Origin: SIG440 sp045591095
GTDB taxonomy: Bacteria > Bacillota > Clostridia > Monoglobales > Monoglobaceae
Length of the DNA: 49,126 bases
Direction of reading: 5' to 3'
Assembly (NCBI GenBank): GCA_045591095.1
Contig: JAZNSF010000014.1
Location: 1 to 49,126, forward strand
This document shows, in pieces, positions 17,303 through 25,189 of this stretch. The position numbers and the translations under genes were made by a program. How positions within the stretch are numbered: position 1 is the first letter of the stretch; every line of letters begins with the position of its first letter. The notes beneath the pieces were generated by a model. The model did not search any database. It saw only the letters and a list, made by a program, of their open reading frames with translations, and was not told the DNA's origin.

Positions 17303-18040
17303 CTAATTTTTACTTTCAATTCTAGCAATAAGAGCCTCGACTTCGGCTTTGTCCTTTACACTTAAAAAGCTGAAACGTTTTGAAAGCGACTTTTTCATAA
17401 GTTCCAAGCCCTCTTCCTTTTTGCCCTCTCCTGCAAGAATCATTCCATAAGAGTAATAAGGTTCGGGAAATCCGGGTTCTTTTTCCAAAAGCTTAAGATA
17501 AATTTCCTTTGCTTTTTCAATATCACCCGAGATAGCATAGCTTTCGGCAAGGTTATCCATTATGACTAAATCATCCGAGTTATATTCATGCGCCTTTAAA
17601 TTAAATTCCAGTGCCTTTTTGCCATCACCCTTAAGCACATACATAAGTCCAAGGTTTTGGTAAGTATTGGTACTTTTGAAGTCCTCCATGACGTCCTCCA
17701 TCATCTCAATAGCGGTGTCAAGGTCGCCTTCCTTCCAGATAACAAGGGCAAGGATTGATTTTATCCTTCTTTTCATCGGGGTTTTCGAAGCATTTAAAGA
17801 TGCGCGGGTAAGAACTTCGTGCGAAAGCTCTAATTCCCCTGCCCTAAGCAATATATACCCATAAAACATCATATCGCCTGCGCTAAGCCTTCCGATTTTG
17901 CTGGCCACTTTAAAAAATTTAAATGCCTTTTCGGTTTGTCCTCTCTGATAGCTTACCTTAGCAACAAGCGCCAGAACCTGAGAACGTTTCCAGATAAAGA
18001 AAGCCAAAACAACAATCAGTATAATACCCAAAATCTTCAT
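17303..18040 (-). CDS. membrane-anchored tetratricopeptide repeat protein
   Basis: This 245-residue protein has an N-terminal membrane segment (about 2-17, LGIILIVVLAFFIW) and then helical repeats of TPR type for most of the rest. Examples are STNTYQNLGLMYVLKGDGKKALE and DNLAESYAISGDIEKAKEIYLKLL, written here in pieces of the repeat. TPRs bind other proteins; no catalytic domain is visible. It follows asnS by 18 nt with RBS GGAGA, so the two are co-transcribed. Partner unknown. Confidence 0.8.
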   Translation of the reverse strand: MKILGIILIVVLAFFIWKRSQVLALVAKVSYQRGQTEKAFKFFKVASKIGRLSAGDMMFYGYILLRAGELELSHEVLTRASLNASKTPMKRRIKSILALVIWKEGDLDTAIEMMEDVMEDFKSTNTYQNLGLMYVLKGDGKKALEFNLKAHEYNSDDLVIMDNLAESYAISGDIEKAKEIYLKLLEKEPGFPEPYYSYGMILAGEGKKEEGLELMKKSLSKRFSFLSVKDKAEVEALIARIESKN

Positions 18041-18058
18041 TTTAAATCTCCATTTATA

Positions 18059-19441
18059 CTAGCCCAGATTATTTACTGTACGTGGATAGGGCAGTACGTC
18101 ACGAATATTACCCATACCGGTAAGATACATAACCGCTCTTTCAAACCCAAGACCAAATCCGGCGTGCTTTGTACCGCCGTATCTTCTGAGGTCAAGATAA
18201 TGTCCGTACTCTGCCTGGTCAAGACCAGACTCTTCCATCCTCTTAAGCAAAACATCCAGTCTTTCTTCTCTTTGGCTTCCGCCAATAATCTCGCCGATGC
18301 CTGGAACGAGACAGTCCATAGCAGCAACGGTCTTTCCATCATCGTTAAGTCTCATATAAAATGCCTTGATTTCCTTTGGATAATCGGTCACAAATACCGG
18401 CTTTTTGAACACCTCTTCGGTAAGATAACGTTCGTGCTCGGTCTGAAGGTCGATACCCCATTTTACCGGATATTCAAACTCCTTGCCGCTTTTTTCGAGG
18501 ATTTCAACTGCCTCGGTGTAGGTCACATGACCAAACTCGTTTTCTAAAATATTATTTAATCTCTCAATAAGGCCCTTGTCAACAAAATTATTGAAAAATT
18601 CCATCTCCTCGGGAGCATTTTCAAGCACATACCTTATAACAAACTTAAGCATATCCTCAGCAAGGCGCATATCGTCCTTAAGGTCAGCAAAAGCAATCTC
18701 GGGCTCTATCATCCAAAACTCTGCCGCGTGTCTTGTTGTGTTTGAATTTTCGGCTCTGAATGTCGGACCAAAGGTATAAATATCGCCAAATGCCATAGAG
18801 AAAGTCTCGCCCTCAAGCTGACCACTTACAGTAAGCGAAGTTTCGCGGCTGAAAAAGTCCTTTGAATAATCAATGCTGCCGTTTTCATCTTTCGGAAGAT
18901 TATTTAAGTCCAAAGTTGTAACTTTGAACATCTCACCTGCGCCCTCACAGTCACTTCCGGTGATGAGCGGAGTGTGAACATACACAAATCCACGTTCGTT
19001 AAAAAATTTGTGAATTGCATATGCAATAATCGAACGCACGCGAAATACCGCGGAGAATGTGTTTGTTCTTGCTCTTAAGTGAGGAATTGTACGTAAGTAC
19101 TCAAATGTATGGCGCTTTTTCTGAAGCGGATAGTCGGGTGTGCTTTCGCCCTCTATCTCTACGTTGGTTGCCTTTATTTCAAAAGGCTGCTTAGCATCAG
19201 GTGTCAGTACCAAAATGCCATCCACCCTGAGAGACGCTCCTACGTTCAGCTTGCAAAGTTTTGCAAAGTTTTGAAGTTTTTCGTCTTCAATTACTATCTG
19301 GATATTTTTGAAAAACGAGCCGTCGTTAAGCTCGATAAATCCAAAAGCCTTTGATGCGCGAAGAGTCCGCACCCATCCGCATACAGAAACTGTTTTTCCG
19401 TCAAGGTCAGCGGATTTTAAGAATATTTCCTTAATCTTCAT
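18059..19441 (-). CDS. asnS: asparaginyl-tRNA synthetase
   Basis: This enzyme charges tRNA-Asn with asparagine. The 460-residue class II synthetase has an N-terminal OB-fold anticodon-binding domain (about 1-105, VSVCGWVRTLRASKAFGF). Its catalytic domain carries motif 2 (FRAENSNTTRHAAEFWMIE) and motif 3 (GFGLGFERAVMYLTG), and ends DVLPYPRTVNNLG. HAAEFWMIEPE and the overall length separate it from AspRS. It has its own promoter and leads the TPR gene. Confidence 0.96.
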   Translation of the reverse strand: MKIKEIFLKSADLDGKTVSVCGWVRTLRASKAFGFIELNDGSFFKNIQIVIEDEKLQNFAKLCKLNVGASLRVDGILVLTPDAKQPFEIKATNVEIEGESTPDYPLQKKRHTFEYLRTIPHLRARTNTFSAVFRVRSIIAYAIHKFFNERGFVYVHTPLITGSDCEGAGEMFKVTTLDLNNLPKDENGSIDYSKDFFSRETSLTVSGQLEGETFSMAFGDIYTFGPTFRAENSNTTRHAAEFWMIEPEIAFADLKDDMRLAEDMLKFVIRYVLENAPEEMEFFNNFVDKGLIERLNNILENEFGHVTYTEAVEILEKSGKEFEYPVKWGIDLQTEHERYLTEEVFKKPVFVTDYPKEIKAFYMRLNDDGKTVAAMDCLVPGIGEIIGGSQREERLDVLLKRMEESGLDQAEYGHYLDLRRYGGTKHAGFGLGFERAVMYLTGMGNIRDVLPYPRTVNNLG

Positions 19442-19477
19442 CTGTCAAACCGTCCTTATAAAAAATACTATTTGTAT

Positions 19478-19506
19478 ATTATACCGAATTTTTTCCATAA
19501 AATCAA
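19478..19506 (-). promoter_or_regulatory. asnS promoter
   Basis: TTGATT (19501-19506), a 17-bp spacer and TATAAT (19478-19483) lie on the minus strand. No T-box-like leader fits in the short distance to asnS. Confidence 0.8.
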
Positions 19507-19540
19507 CTATTATATTCAAGTTGTCCAAAAAATTATCAAT

Positions 19541-20383
19541 CTACTCCAAAACCGGCTGACCGTTTCGGGCGTCATAGTACAAAATTATTCCCGAGTCGGT
19601 TGCAATCTGCCATACAGGAATCGCTAAGATATTCCGGTAACTCTCTACTGTTTTTCCTATATAATATCCAGGGGATATGCTCACTATGGTATGTGCTATT
19701 CCTTTTTTAAGTTCGGGGTTTTGCGCTAAATCAGGCAAAATACTTGTAGCATTGAAAAACTGTTCTTCGCTGTGTGTTACCTCAAGGTCCGACACCATAT
19801 TTTTGCCGGATACCAAAGATATCCCGCCGGCAGTCACGTCAAATGAAATATATGCATCAAAAAAAACCGCATCCTGATGCTTTGCCGTAAATATAGCCTT
19901 TACGCCATCATCAACAAAGTTTATTCCACTAAAAACATAAAGGTCCGAAAGTATCCCCAGTCTTTCCATTTCCTCGCGACAAAGCTTTTCTATACTTTCC
20001 TCTGAAAAATCTGTTATGTTGCTATTTTGACCAGCGTTAAAGAATTTAAATTCATTTCCTTCAATTCTCAGCCTGCCATTCTCACTTTCGTAAGTTCCCG
20101 GTTTGGATTGTTGCCATTCTTTTCCCAAAAATCGCTTTACCAAATCATCATTCTCTCCAAACATTTTCTCCATATAGAAGCTATATATATCGGGCGGTCT
20201 TGGTATTTCCAGCTTTTGGGGCAGATAAATCATATCCTTTGCCAAAAGCTGACTTAAGCTTTCGGTCATAATCTGCTGCTCTTCTTTTTCGTAGTTTTGG
20301 GCGTTGTTGAGTATCACAAAAAACATAATATTAAGAAAAACAAGAACAATTATAAATATAGTTTTTAATCTTCTTAAATCCAT
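19541..20383 (-). CDS. yycI: YycI-like regulatory protein
   Basis: This 280-residue protein has one N-terminal membrane helix (about 9-27, IFIIVLVFLNIMFFVIL) and an extracellular beta-rich part. The start MDLRRLKTIFIIVLVFLN and the C-terminal PVWQIATDSGIILYYDARNG, a PepSY-like end, are typical of YycI. In Bacillus, YycH and YycI restrain the WalK sensor kinase that controls cell-wall turnover. Here the gene follows a YycH-like gene by 3 nt, but no walR, walK or yycJ is present. The assignment rests on order and topology because the family is poorly conserved. Confidence 0.65.
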   Translation of the reverse strand: MDLRRLKTIFIIVLVFLNIMFFVILNNAQNYEKEEQQIMTESLSQLLAKDMIYLPQKLEIPRPPDIYSFYMEKMFGENDDLVKRFLGKEWQQSKPGTYESENGRLRIEGNEFKFFNAGQNSNITDFSEESIEKLCREEMERLGILSDLYVFSGINFVDDGVKAIFTAKHQDAVFFDAYISFDVTAGGISLVSGKNMVSDLEVTHSEEQFFNATSILPDLAQNPELKKGIAHTIVSISPGYYIGKTVESYRNILAIPVWQIATDSGIILYYDARNGQPVLE

Positions 20384-20386
20384 ATT

Positions 20387-21823
20387 TTACCTCACACTCA
20401 AAATTTGCCATGTTGCTTTAATCTTTTCGCCGTTTTCAGTGCATCTGTATACGCTCTGCACGTCTATCCTTGAATGAATTTTAGGATTTTCCATATTGAA
20501 GTTGTCAATGGCCGTAAATATACTGTCAAGCTGCGACTTGTTTTCCAGGCCCTGTATATCCCTGACCTCTATCTTTAGTTCCACCAGAACGCCATTTTCC
20601 AAAGCCGCATAAATTGCCGGTATATCAGAAAAAATAAGCTTCTTTCCATCTACAAAATAATCAAAGCAAAGCTCAAACTTTGACGCGCCCTCGATATTTT
20701 TTGGCATCTTTGTAAACTTTATATCAAAGTTTCTACTCTCCTTATCAATACCGCTGACGTCAAAAATTCTTTCTATTATGCTCGATAGTCCTGAAAGAAT
20801 TGTTGTCGGTCGCAATTGTCCGTCAGGTGCAAGCAAAACTCCCTCGTTTGCATCCAGCGCCTTATATTCAATTTTCCCTTCGGGATGGACGCTGAGGCTT
20901 CCGGTTTCGCCAACAAAAATCAACGAATCGTCATTGCTCACGTATTGCCTTACAGTGTTTGGGTTATATCCGAATATATTGATAAGTCCGCTAACAAATT
21001 CAGTGGATTTTGTAAAGTTTAAGCCCAGTTTATAAACCCGCGTAATATTGGTCACTATGTCTCTGGCCGTTGTCTCATTTTCAGGCAGCACCATCATTGA
21101 TTCAAGCACAGCGTTGCCAGAATTATTCTCGTCAAGGTTAAGTTCCCACGCAAATTTGCAGTCTTTTTCCTGAGTGCTGTCGTACTTTTTCAAAACATCC
21201 ATTATAGTATTTGTCTCGGTGCTATCAATTCTGGCCTTTATAATAATTTCTTCCTGCCTGTCTCTAAAGAAAACCGTAGTAAAATCGCCATATCCCGCCA
21301 TAAGCAAAAGCTCGTCATAGCTTTTCAGCACATCACAAATTCCCCCGACAGACTGATAAATCTCGGCTTCAAACCAAACCGAACGACTCTCCGGGTATTT
21401 AACATATACCGAATCATTCTTCAGGGCATTTTCCCACTCGTCCGCCTCTGCAATTAAAAATTCATCAGCTGTCAGGACGAATCCCGCTCTTACCAATTTT
21501 GCGCTTGATGAGCTGAGTATATTAAATTCATCCGAACCATAAGGAATAATTGCGCGTCCATTTCCCCGGCTTACGATAATCTCTACAGGCTCTGACAGCT
21601 TCACAAAATCATTAAGTATTTCTTCCTTTGTCGTATTAGTTAGTGTCTGGCTTAGGTTGATGGTGTTTTTTTGTCCCCACAAACCATCCCCCATAGTTTG
21701 CTCGCGGTAGGTTTCGAAAATTTTACTGCAGAAAAATATGCAACTTAAAAAAAGCAAAACTATTATTAGTGTTTTTGCCCATTCAACTACTTTTGTTTTT
21801 TTTGCCTTTCCAAATTTTTTCAT
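20387..21823 (-). CDS. yycH: YycH-like regulatory protein
   Basis: This 478-residue protein has one N-terminal helix (about 17-36, TLIIVLLFLSCIFFCSKIF) and a large extracytoplasmic domain. The frame opens 26 codons earlier, but that stretch runs through a terminator hairpin, and GAGGATAGG before ATG 21823 is a proper site. The topology, size and pairing with the YycI-like gene support YycH. It is co-transcribed with yycI and would act outside the membrane on a histidine kinase. The kinase is not in the window. Confidence 0.6.
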   Translation of the reverse strand: MKKFGKAKKTKVVEWAKTLIIVLLFLSCIFFCSKIFETYREQTMGDGLWGQKNTINLSQTLTNTTKEEILNDFVKLSEPVEIIVSRGNGRAIIPYGSDEFNILSSSSAKLVRAGFVLTADEFLIAEADEWENALKNDSVYVKYPESRSVWFEAEIYQSVGGICDVLKSYDELLLMAGYGDFTTVFFRDRQEEIIIKARIDSTETNTIMDVLKKYDSTQEKDCKFAWELNLDENNSGNAVLESMMVLPENETTARDIVTNITRVYKLGLNFTKSTEFVSGLINIFGYNPNTVRQYVSNDDSLIFVGETGSLSVHPEGKIEYKALDANEGVLLAPDGQLRPTTILSGLSSIIERIFDVSGIDKESRNFDIKFTKMPKNIEGASKFELCFDYFVDGKKLIFSDIPAIYAALENGVLVELKIEVRDIQGLENKSQLDSIFTAIDNFNMENPKIHSRIDVQSVYRCTENGEKIKATWQILSVR

Positions 21824-21866
21824 AAGAAACCTATCCTCGCTGGTTTTTTGGGGTCTTTTAATCTTA

Positions 21867-21895
21867 CAAAAAAGACGACCCTTCGGTCGTCTTTT
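21867..21895 (-). terminator. terminator between the 21944 gene and yycH
   Basis: GACGACC-GAAG-GGTCGTC is followed on the minus strand by TTTTTTG. It separates the secreted protein gene from yycH, though readthrough could still link them because no strong promoter is seen for yycH. Confidence 0.85.
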
Positions 21896-21943
21896 CAGCA
21901 TGTTTTAGCTTTCTTTGCACAACCATCAATCACTGTTTAGTTC

Positions 21944-22426
21944 TTAACTTGTCAGAGATTTGATTATGTCAAACAAATTGTAGCTGTATTTTGTAACAAA
22001 CAGTTTCATAAGTTGTACGCTTTCGTCCTTCTCAGCATAGAGAAGTATATCGTTTACTCCTTGACTGAGCAGGATAGTGTTGATAAACTGTCCCGATACT
22101 CCGACTTTAACCTCTGCCGGAACCTTTACAGTTTCAAGTGTGCCGTCCTCGGTTACTTGCTGTACATCATTAAAAATACGTGTATAAACACCATTTTCGG
22201 CATCGTACATATAGAAGCTAATAGCAGTACCCTCCTTGCCATAGCCCGAAACTGTATATGAAGAGTCAAAGGTCGAATCCTTTTGGTTTTTAGGTTTGAC
22301 AACAGCAATCAAATCATTAGCATCACCTAAGGTATCAGCTGATATAGTATCAGGCGCCGCAAACACCGAAAGCTGTCCTACCATCAATACAGCCAAAATC
22401 AAAACAGCTATACAAACCTTTCTCAT
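21944..22426 (-). CDS. secreted protein of unknown function
   Basis: This 160-residue protein has a clear signal peptide (MRKVCIAVLILAVLMVGQLSVFA, about 1-23) with likely cleavage after VFA. The mature part contains a GYGKEGTAISFYMYD stretch and ends in ILLYAEKDESVQLMKLFVTKYS, consistent with one beta-sandwich domain. RBS AAAGGAGAAA precedes ATG 22426. A terminator follows. I recognise no family; a cell-surface role near wall regulators is only a guess. Confidence 0.7.
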   Translation of the reverse strand: MRKVCIAVLILAVLMVGQLSVFAAPDTISADTLGDANDLIAVVKPKNQKDSTFDSSYTVSGYGKEGTAISFYMYDAENGVYTRIFNDVQQVTEDGTLETVKVPAEVKVGVSGQFINTILLSQGVNDILLYAEKDESVQLMKLFVTKYSYNLFDIIKSLTS

Positions 22427-22620
22427 AATAATTTCTCCTTTATGTTTTTAAGTAAATAGGCATACAATTGCACCCTATGTTCTAACAGTATAACATATCA
22501 ATGTTACAAAGCCATTACAGCGTTATTACATTTTTCTAAAACATTTTAACCTATATCTTCGCCGCAGCATAATTATATTAAAGGCAGTACTTTAAAATTT
22601 TATCAAAGAAGGTGAAAACT

Positions 22621-23181
22621 GTGATTAAAATATTTATTGACCCCGGTCATGGCGGCCCTGACCCCGGTGCCCAAGGGAACGGCGTCAGTGAAGAAGTTGT
22701 AAACTTAAACGTTTCTTTAGAGCTTGCAAGGCTTCTTAGAAATGCAGGTTTTGATGTAAGACTTTACCGGACCACCTCCGACGAAAACGTTTTGGCAAAT
22801 AAAAATGCAGACCTCAGAAGTCGCGCTGAAACCGCAAACCGATGGGATGCAGACTACTTCATAAGCATCCACACCAACAGTTCAGAGCGTCCTCAGGCAC
22901 AGGGTGTAGAAGCCTACGTCTATCGGCTGGGGACTACATCCGAGCGGCTTGCTCAGTCAATTGTCGATTCGGTTGCCGAAAATTTGGGGTCAGTAAACCG
23001 GGGCGTTATGCAAGCAAACTTTGCAGTCCTCAGGCGCACAAATATGCCTGCTGTTTTGGTGGAACTTGGCTATCTTACAAACGCTACCGAAGCGCTTAAT
23101 CTTAACAGCCCTGCTTGGCAAAAAGCGGTAGCCGCCGCAATTTTTGAGGGCATTGTAAATTATACCGGCTATCCTGGGTAA
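22621..23181 (+). CDS. N-acetylmuramoyl-L-alanine amidase, CwlC-like
   Basis: This Amidase_3 enzyme cleaves the bond between muramic acid and the stem peptide. The 186-residue protein is only the catalytic domain. Zinc ligands are visible as His10 in DPGHGG, Glu in GVSEEVVNLNV and His in SIHTNS, and the catalytic Glu is in VELGYLTN. GTG 22621 is preferred because AAGGTG lies six bases upstream; GTG 22612 is the alternative. There is no signal peptide and no wall-binding repeat. The chain starts MIKIFIDPGHGG, much like Bacillus CwlC, which lyses the mother cell after sporulation. A similar role is inferred. Confidence 0.9.
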   Translation: MIKIFIDPGHGGPDPGAQGNGVSEEVVNLNVSLELARLLRNAGFDVRLYRTTSDENVLANKNADLRSRAETANRWDADYFISIHTNSSERPQAQGVEAYVYRLGTTSERLAQSIVDSVAENLGSVNRGVMQANFAVLRRTNMPAVLVELGYLTNATEALNLNSPAWQKAVAAAIFEGIVNYTGYPG

Positions 23182-23186
23182 GGAAA

Positions 23187-23220
23187 AACAGAACAAGCTT
23201 AAATGCTTGTTCTGTTTTTT
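23187..23220 (+). terminator. bidirectional terminator
   Basis: AACAGAACAAGC and GCTTGTTCTGTT form a 12-bp stem with T-runs on both strands. It serves the amidase gene and the converging Ldh-type gene. Confidence 0.9.
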
Positions 23221-23232
23221 AGTTTGTTCTTC

Positions 23233-24324
23233 TTAGTCAATATATTCGGGTAGGAACTCGGTAGCGCCGGTGTATTCTGCAATCATGCGCATTTCGTCGT
23301 AGGTCTTATCGTTAAGGTATACACCCTCTGCCAAGACTCTGTCTCTTGCTTCGGCCTCTTTTTCGCCGTGAATATAGATGCGGTCCTGGCCATCTGCCTT
23401 TGCAGAATCACGAACTTCCTGAAGGTATTTTGAAAGCGAAGCTTCGATTTCCTTCTTATCACCAAACATACCATAATCTAAAGCTATGAAACACTGTGCA
23501 ATATTTGCTCTGCCCGGTGTTTTGTAGATATAATTTGAAGTAGTACCACCAGAAAGGATTGCTGTTGCAATTTCGCAAAGCATTGCAAAACCATAGCCCT
23601 TGTAACCTGAAGTAAGGTCACCTGAACCGCCAAGGGGAAGTATTCCGCCACCGGTCTTGTTGATTATGTTTGAAAGTACTCTTTCGGGCTCGTCACTGTC
23701 CTGACCGTTTTCGTCAAGAGCCCAGCCGATTGGAAGACCGTTACCTCTCTTTACATAAACCTCAAGCTTACCTCTTGGTACAACAGTTGTAGCTGCATCA
23801 AAAGAATAGGGAGTTGGGTCTGCCGGCATTGCAAAAGCAATCGGGTTTGTACCAAGCATAGCCTGCTTACCAAAGGTCGGAACCATTATAGCTTCTGTGT
23901 TGGTCATTGACATACCAATAAGGCCTTGGCTAGCTGCCATTTTTGAATAGTAGCCTGCAACACCGTAGTGGTTGGAGTTACGAACAGTTACCATACCAAA
24001 GCCCGATTTTTTAGCCTTGTCGATAGCTATCTGCATTGCCATAACACCCAAAGTCTGACCCATAGCATCGTTACCTTCGATTACGGCAGAAAGCGGTGTT
24101 TCAAAAACCACTTCGGGTTTTGCGTCAATCTTAACAAGTCCGCCTGTAATTTCTTTGTGGTAACGAATCATACGCTGTACGCCGTGTGATTCAATTCCGC
24201 TTAAATCTGCTTCCAGAAGAACTGCAGTAATCTGCTTGCTTTCTTCCTCGCTGAAGCCGTAGCCTTTGAATGCTTCTACGCAGAAACGTTCAACTTTTTT
24301 ATATTCAATGTGATGATATTGCAT
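23233..24324 (-). CDS. Ldh2-family NAD(P)-dependent oxidoreductase
   Basis: This 363-residue protein belongs to the malate/L-lactate dehydrogenase (type 2) family, which oxidises 2-hydroxyacids and related compounds including sugar acids. Visible motifs are ADLSGIESHGVQRM, the conserved VRNSNHYGVAGYYS, MTNTEAIMVPTFG followed by LGTNPIAFA, and GYKGYGFAM. It is the last gene of the six-gene operon that starts at 30358 and lies 30 nt after the SDR gene. The family cannot be assigned a substrate by sequence alone. The operon context suggests an oxidised sugar or cyclic intermediate. Confidence 0.85.
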   Translation of the reverse strand: MQYHHIEYKKVERFCVEAFKGYGFSEEESKQITAVLLEADLSGIESHGVQRMIRYHKEITGGLVKIDAKPEVVFETPLSAVIEGNDAMGQTLGVMAMQIAIDKAKKSGFGMVTVRNSNHYGVAGYYSKMAASQGLIGMSMTNTEAIMVPTFGKQAMLGTNPIAFAMPADPTPYSFDAATTVVPRGKLEVYVKRGNGLPIGWALDENGQDSDEPERVLSNIINKTGGGILPLGGSGDLTSGYKGYGFAMLCEIATAILSGGTTSNYIYKTPGRANIAQCFIALDYGMFGDKKEIEASLSKYLQEVRDSAKADGQDRIYIHGEKEAEARDRVLAEGVYLNDKTYDEMRMIAEYTGATEFLPEYID

Positions 24325-24354
24325 AATAAATTTACCCTCTTTCTTAAATTTTTC

Positions 24355-25173
24355 TTAAACGCCCCAGTAGGATGAAAATCCACCGTCTACAGGAAGTACT
24401 GCACCATTAACAAATGATGCCGCCTCCGAACAAAGGAAGATTACAGGACCCGCCATCTCGCTAGGCTCGCCGTAGCGACCCATTGGAGTCTTGGCAAGAA
24501 CGCGCTGACCGCGGTCTGTTGCCGAGCCGTCTTCGTTTGTAAGAAGGTATCTGTTCTGGTTTGTCAGCAAGAATCCGGGTGCAATTGCATTTACACGGAT
24601 GTTGTTGCTGTAGTTTTGGTTAAAGTGTGTTGCCATCCACTCGGTAAAGTTTGCAACCGCTGCCTTTGCACCGCAGTATGCAACTGTATTTGTAAGAGGA
24701 TGATAGCTTGACATAGAAGCAATGTTTATAACATTTCCGCTTCCCTGCTTTGCAAGAAGTTCGCCAAATACCATGGTAGTAAGTACCGCGCCTGTAACGT
24801 TTAGGTCAAACACCCACTTGAACGCATCAAGGTCAAGATGGAAAAAGTCAAGGTCCTTGGAAATTGTTGCCTGAGGCTTGTTGCCGCCGGCACCGTTTAC
24901 CAAAATATCAATCTTGCCGTATTTTTTAACTACTTCTTCACGTGCAGCTTCTAAGCTCTCGCGGCTGAGTACGTCTGCTTTAACAGCAATTGCATCGCCA
25001 CCGTCTTTAGCTATCTCGTCTGCGATTTTCTGAGCGTTTTCCACAAACAAATCAAGAAGTGCAACCTTTACACCTTTTTTTGCCATTTCCTTTGCAAGTG
25101 TTCCGCAGATTATGCCGCCGGCACCTGTAATAACAGCTACCTGTCCTGAAACATCAAAGTTAACATTAAACAT
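24355..25173 (-). CDS. short-chain dehydrogenase/reductase
   Basis: This 272-residue classical SDR has the Rossmann motif ITGAGGIICGTLA near 16-28, an acidic residue at LLDLF suggesting NAD(H), NGAGGN, and a catalytic Ser in ASMSSYH with Tyr-x-x-x-Lys as YCGAKAA. The region NAIAPGFLLTNQNRYLLT resembles SDRs that act on hexuronate or gluconate compounds such as mannonate oxidoreductase. That is a hint, not an assignment. It lies 16 nt after the flavoprotein gene with RBS AGGAGG. Confidence 0.85.
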   Translation of the reverse strand: MFNVNFDVSGQVAVITGAGGIICGTLAKEMAKKGVKVALLDLFVENAQKIADEIAKDGGDAIAVKADVLSRESLEAAREEVVKKYGKIDILVNGAGGNKPQATISKDLDFFHLDLDAFKWVFDLNVTGAVLTTMVFGELLAKQGSGNVINIASMSSYHPLTNTVAYCGAKAAVANFTEWMATHFNQNYSNNIRVNAIAPGFLLTNQNRYLLTNEDGSATDRGQRVLAKTPMGRYGEPSEMAGPVIFLCSEAASFVNGAVLPVDGGFSSYWGV

Positions 25174-25189
25174 ATCTAATCCTCCTAAA

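Noticed and set aside
19442..19541. T-box leader before asnS
   Set aside because: The promoter is about 40 bp from the start codon, leaving no room for a T-box.
21824..21901. N-terminal extension of the YycH-like protein
   Set aside because: It is encoded across a Rho-independent terminator hairpin, and a good ribosome site precedes the internal ATG.
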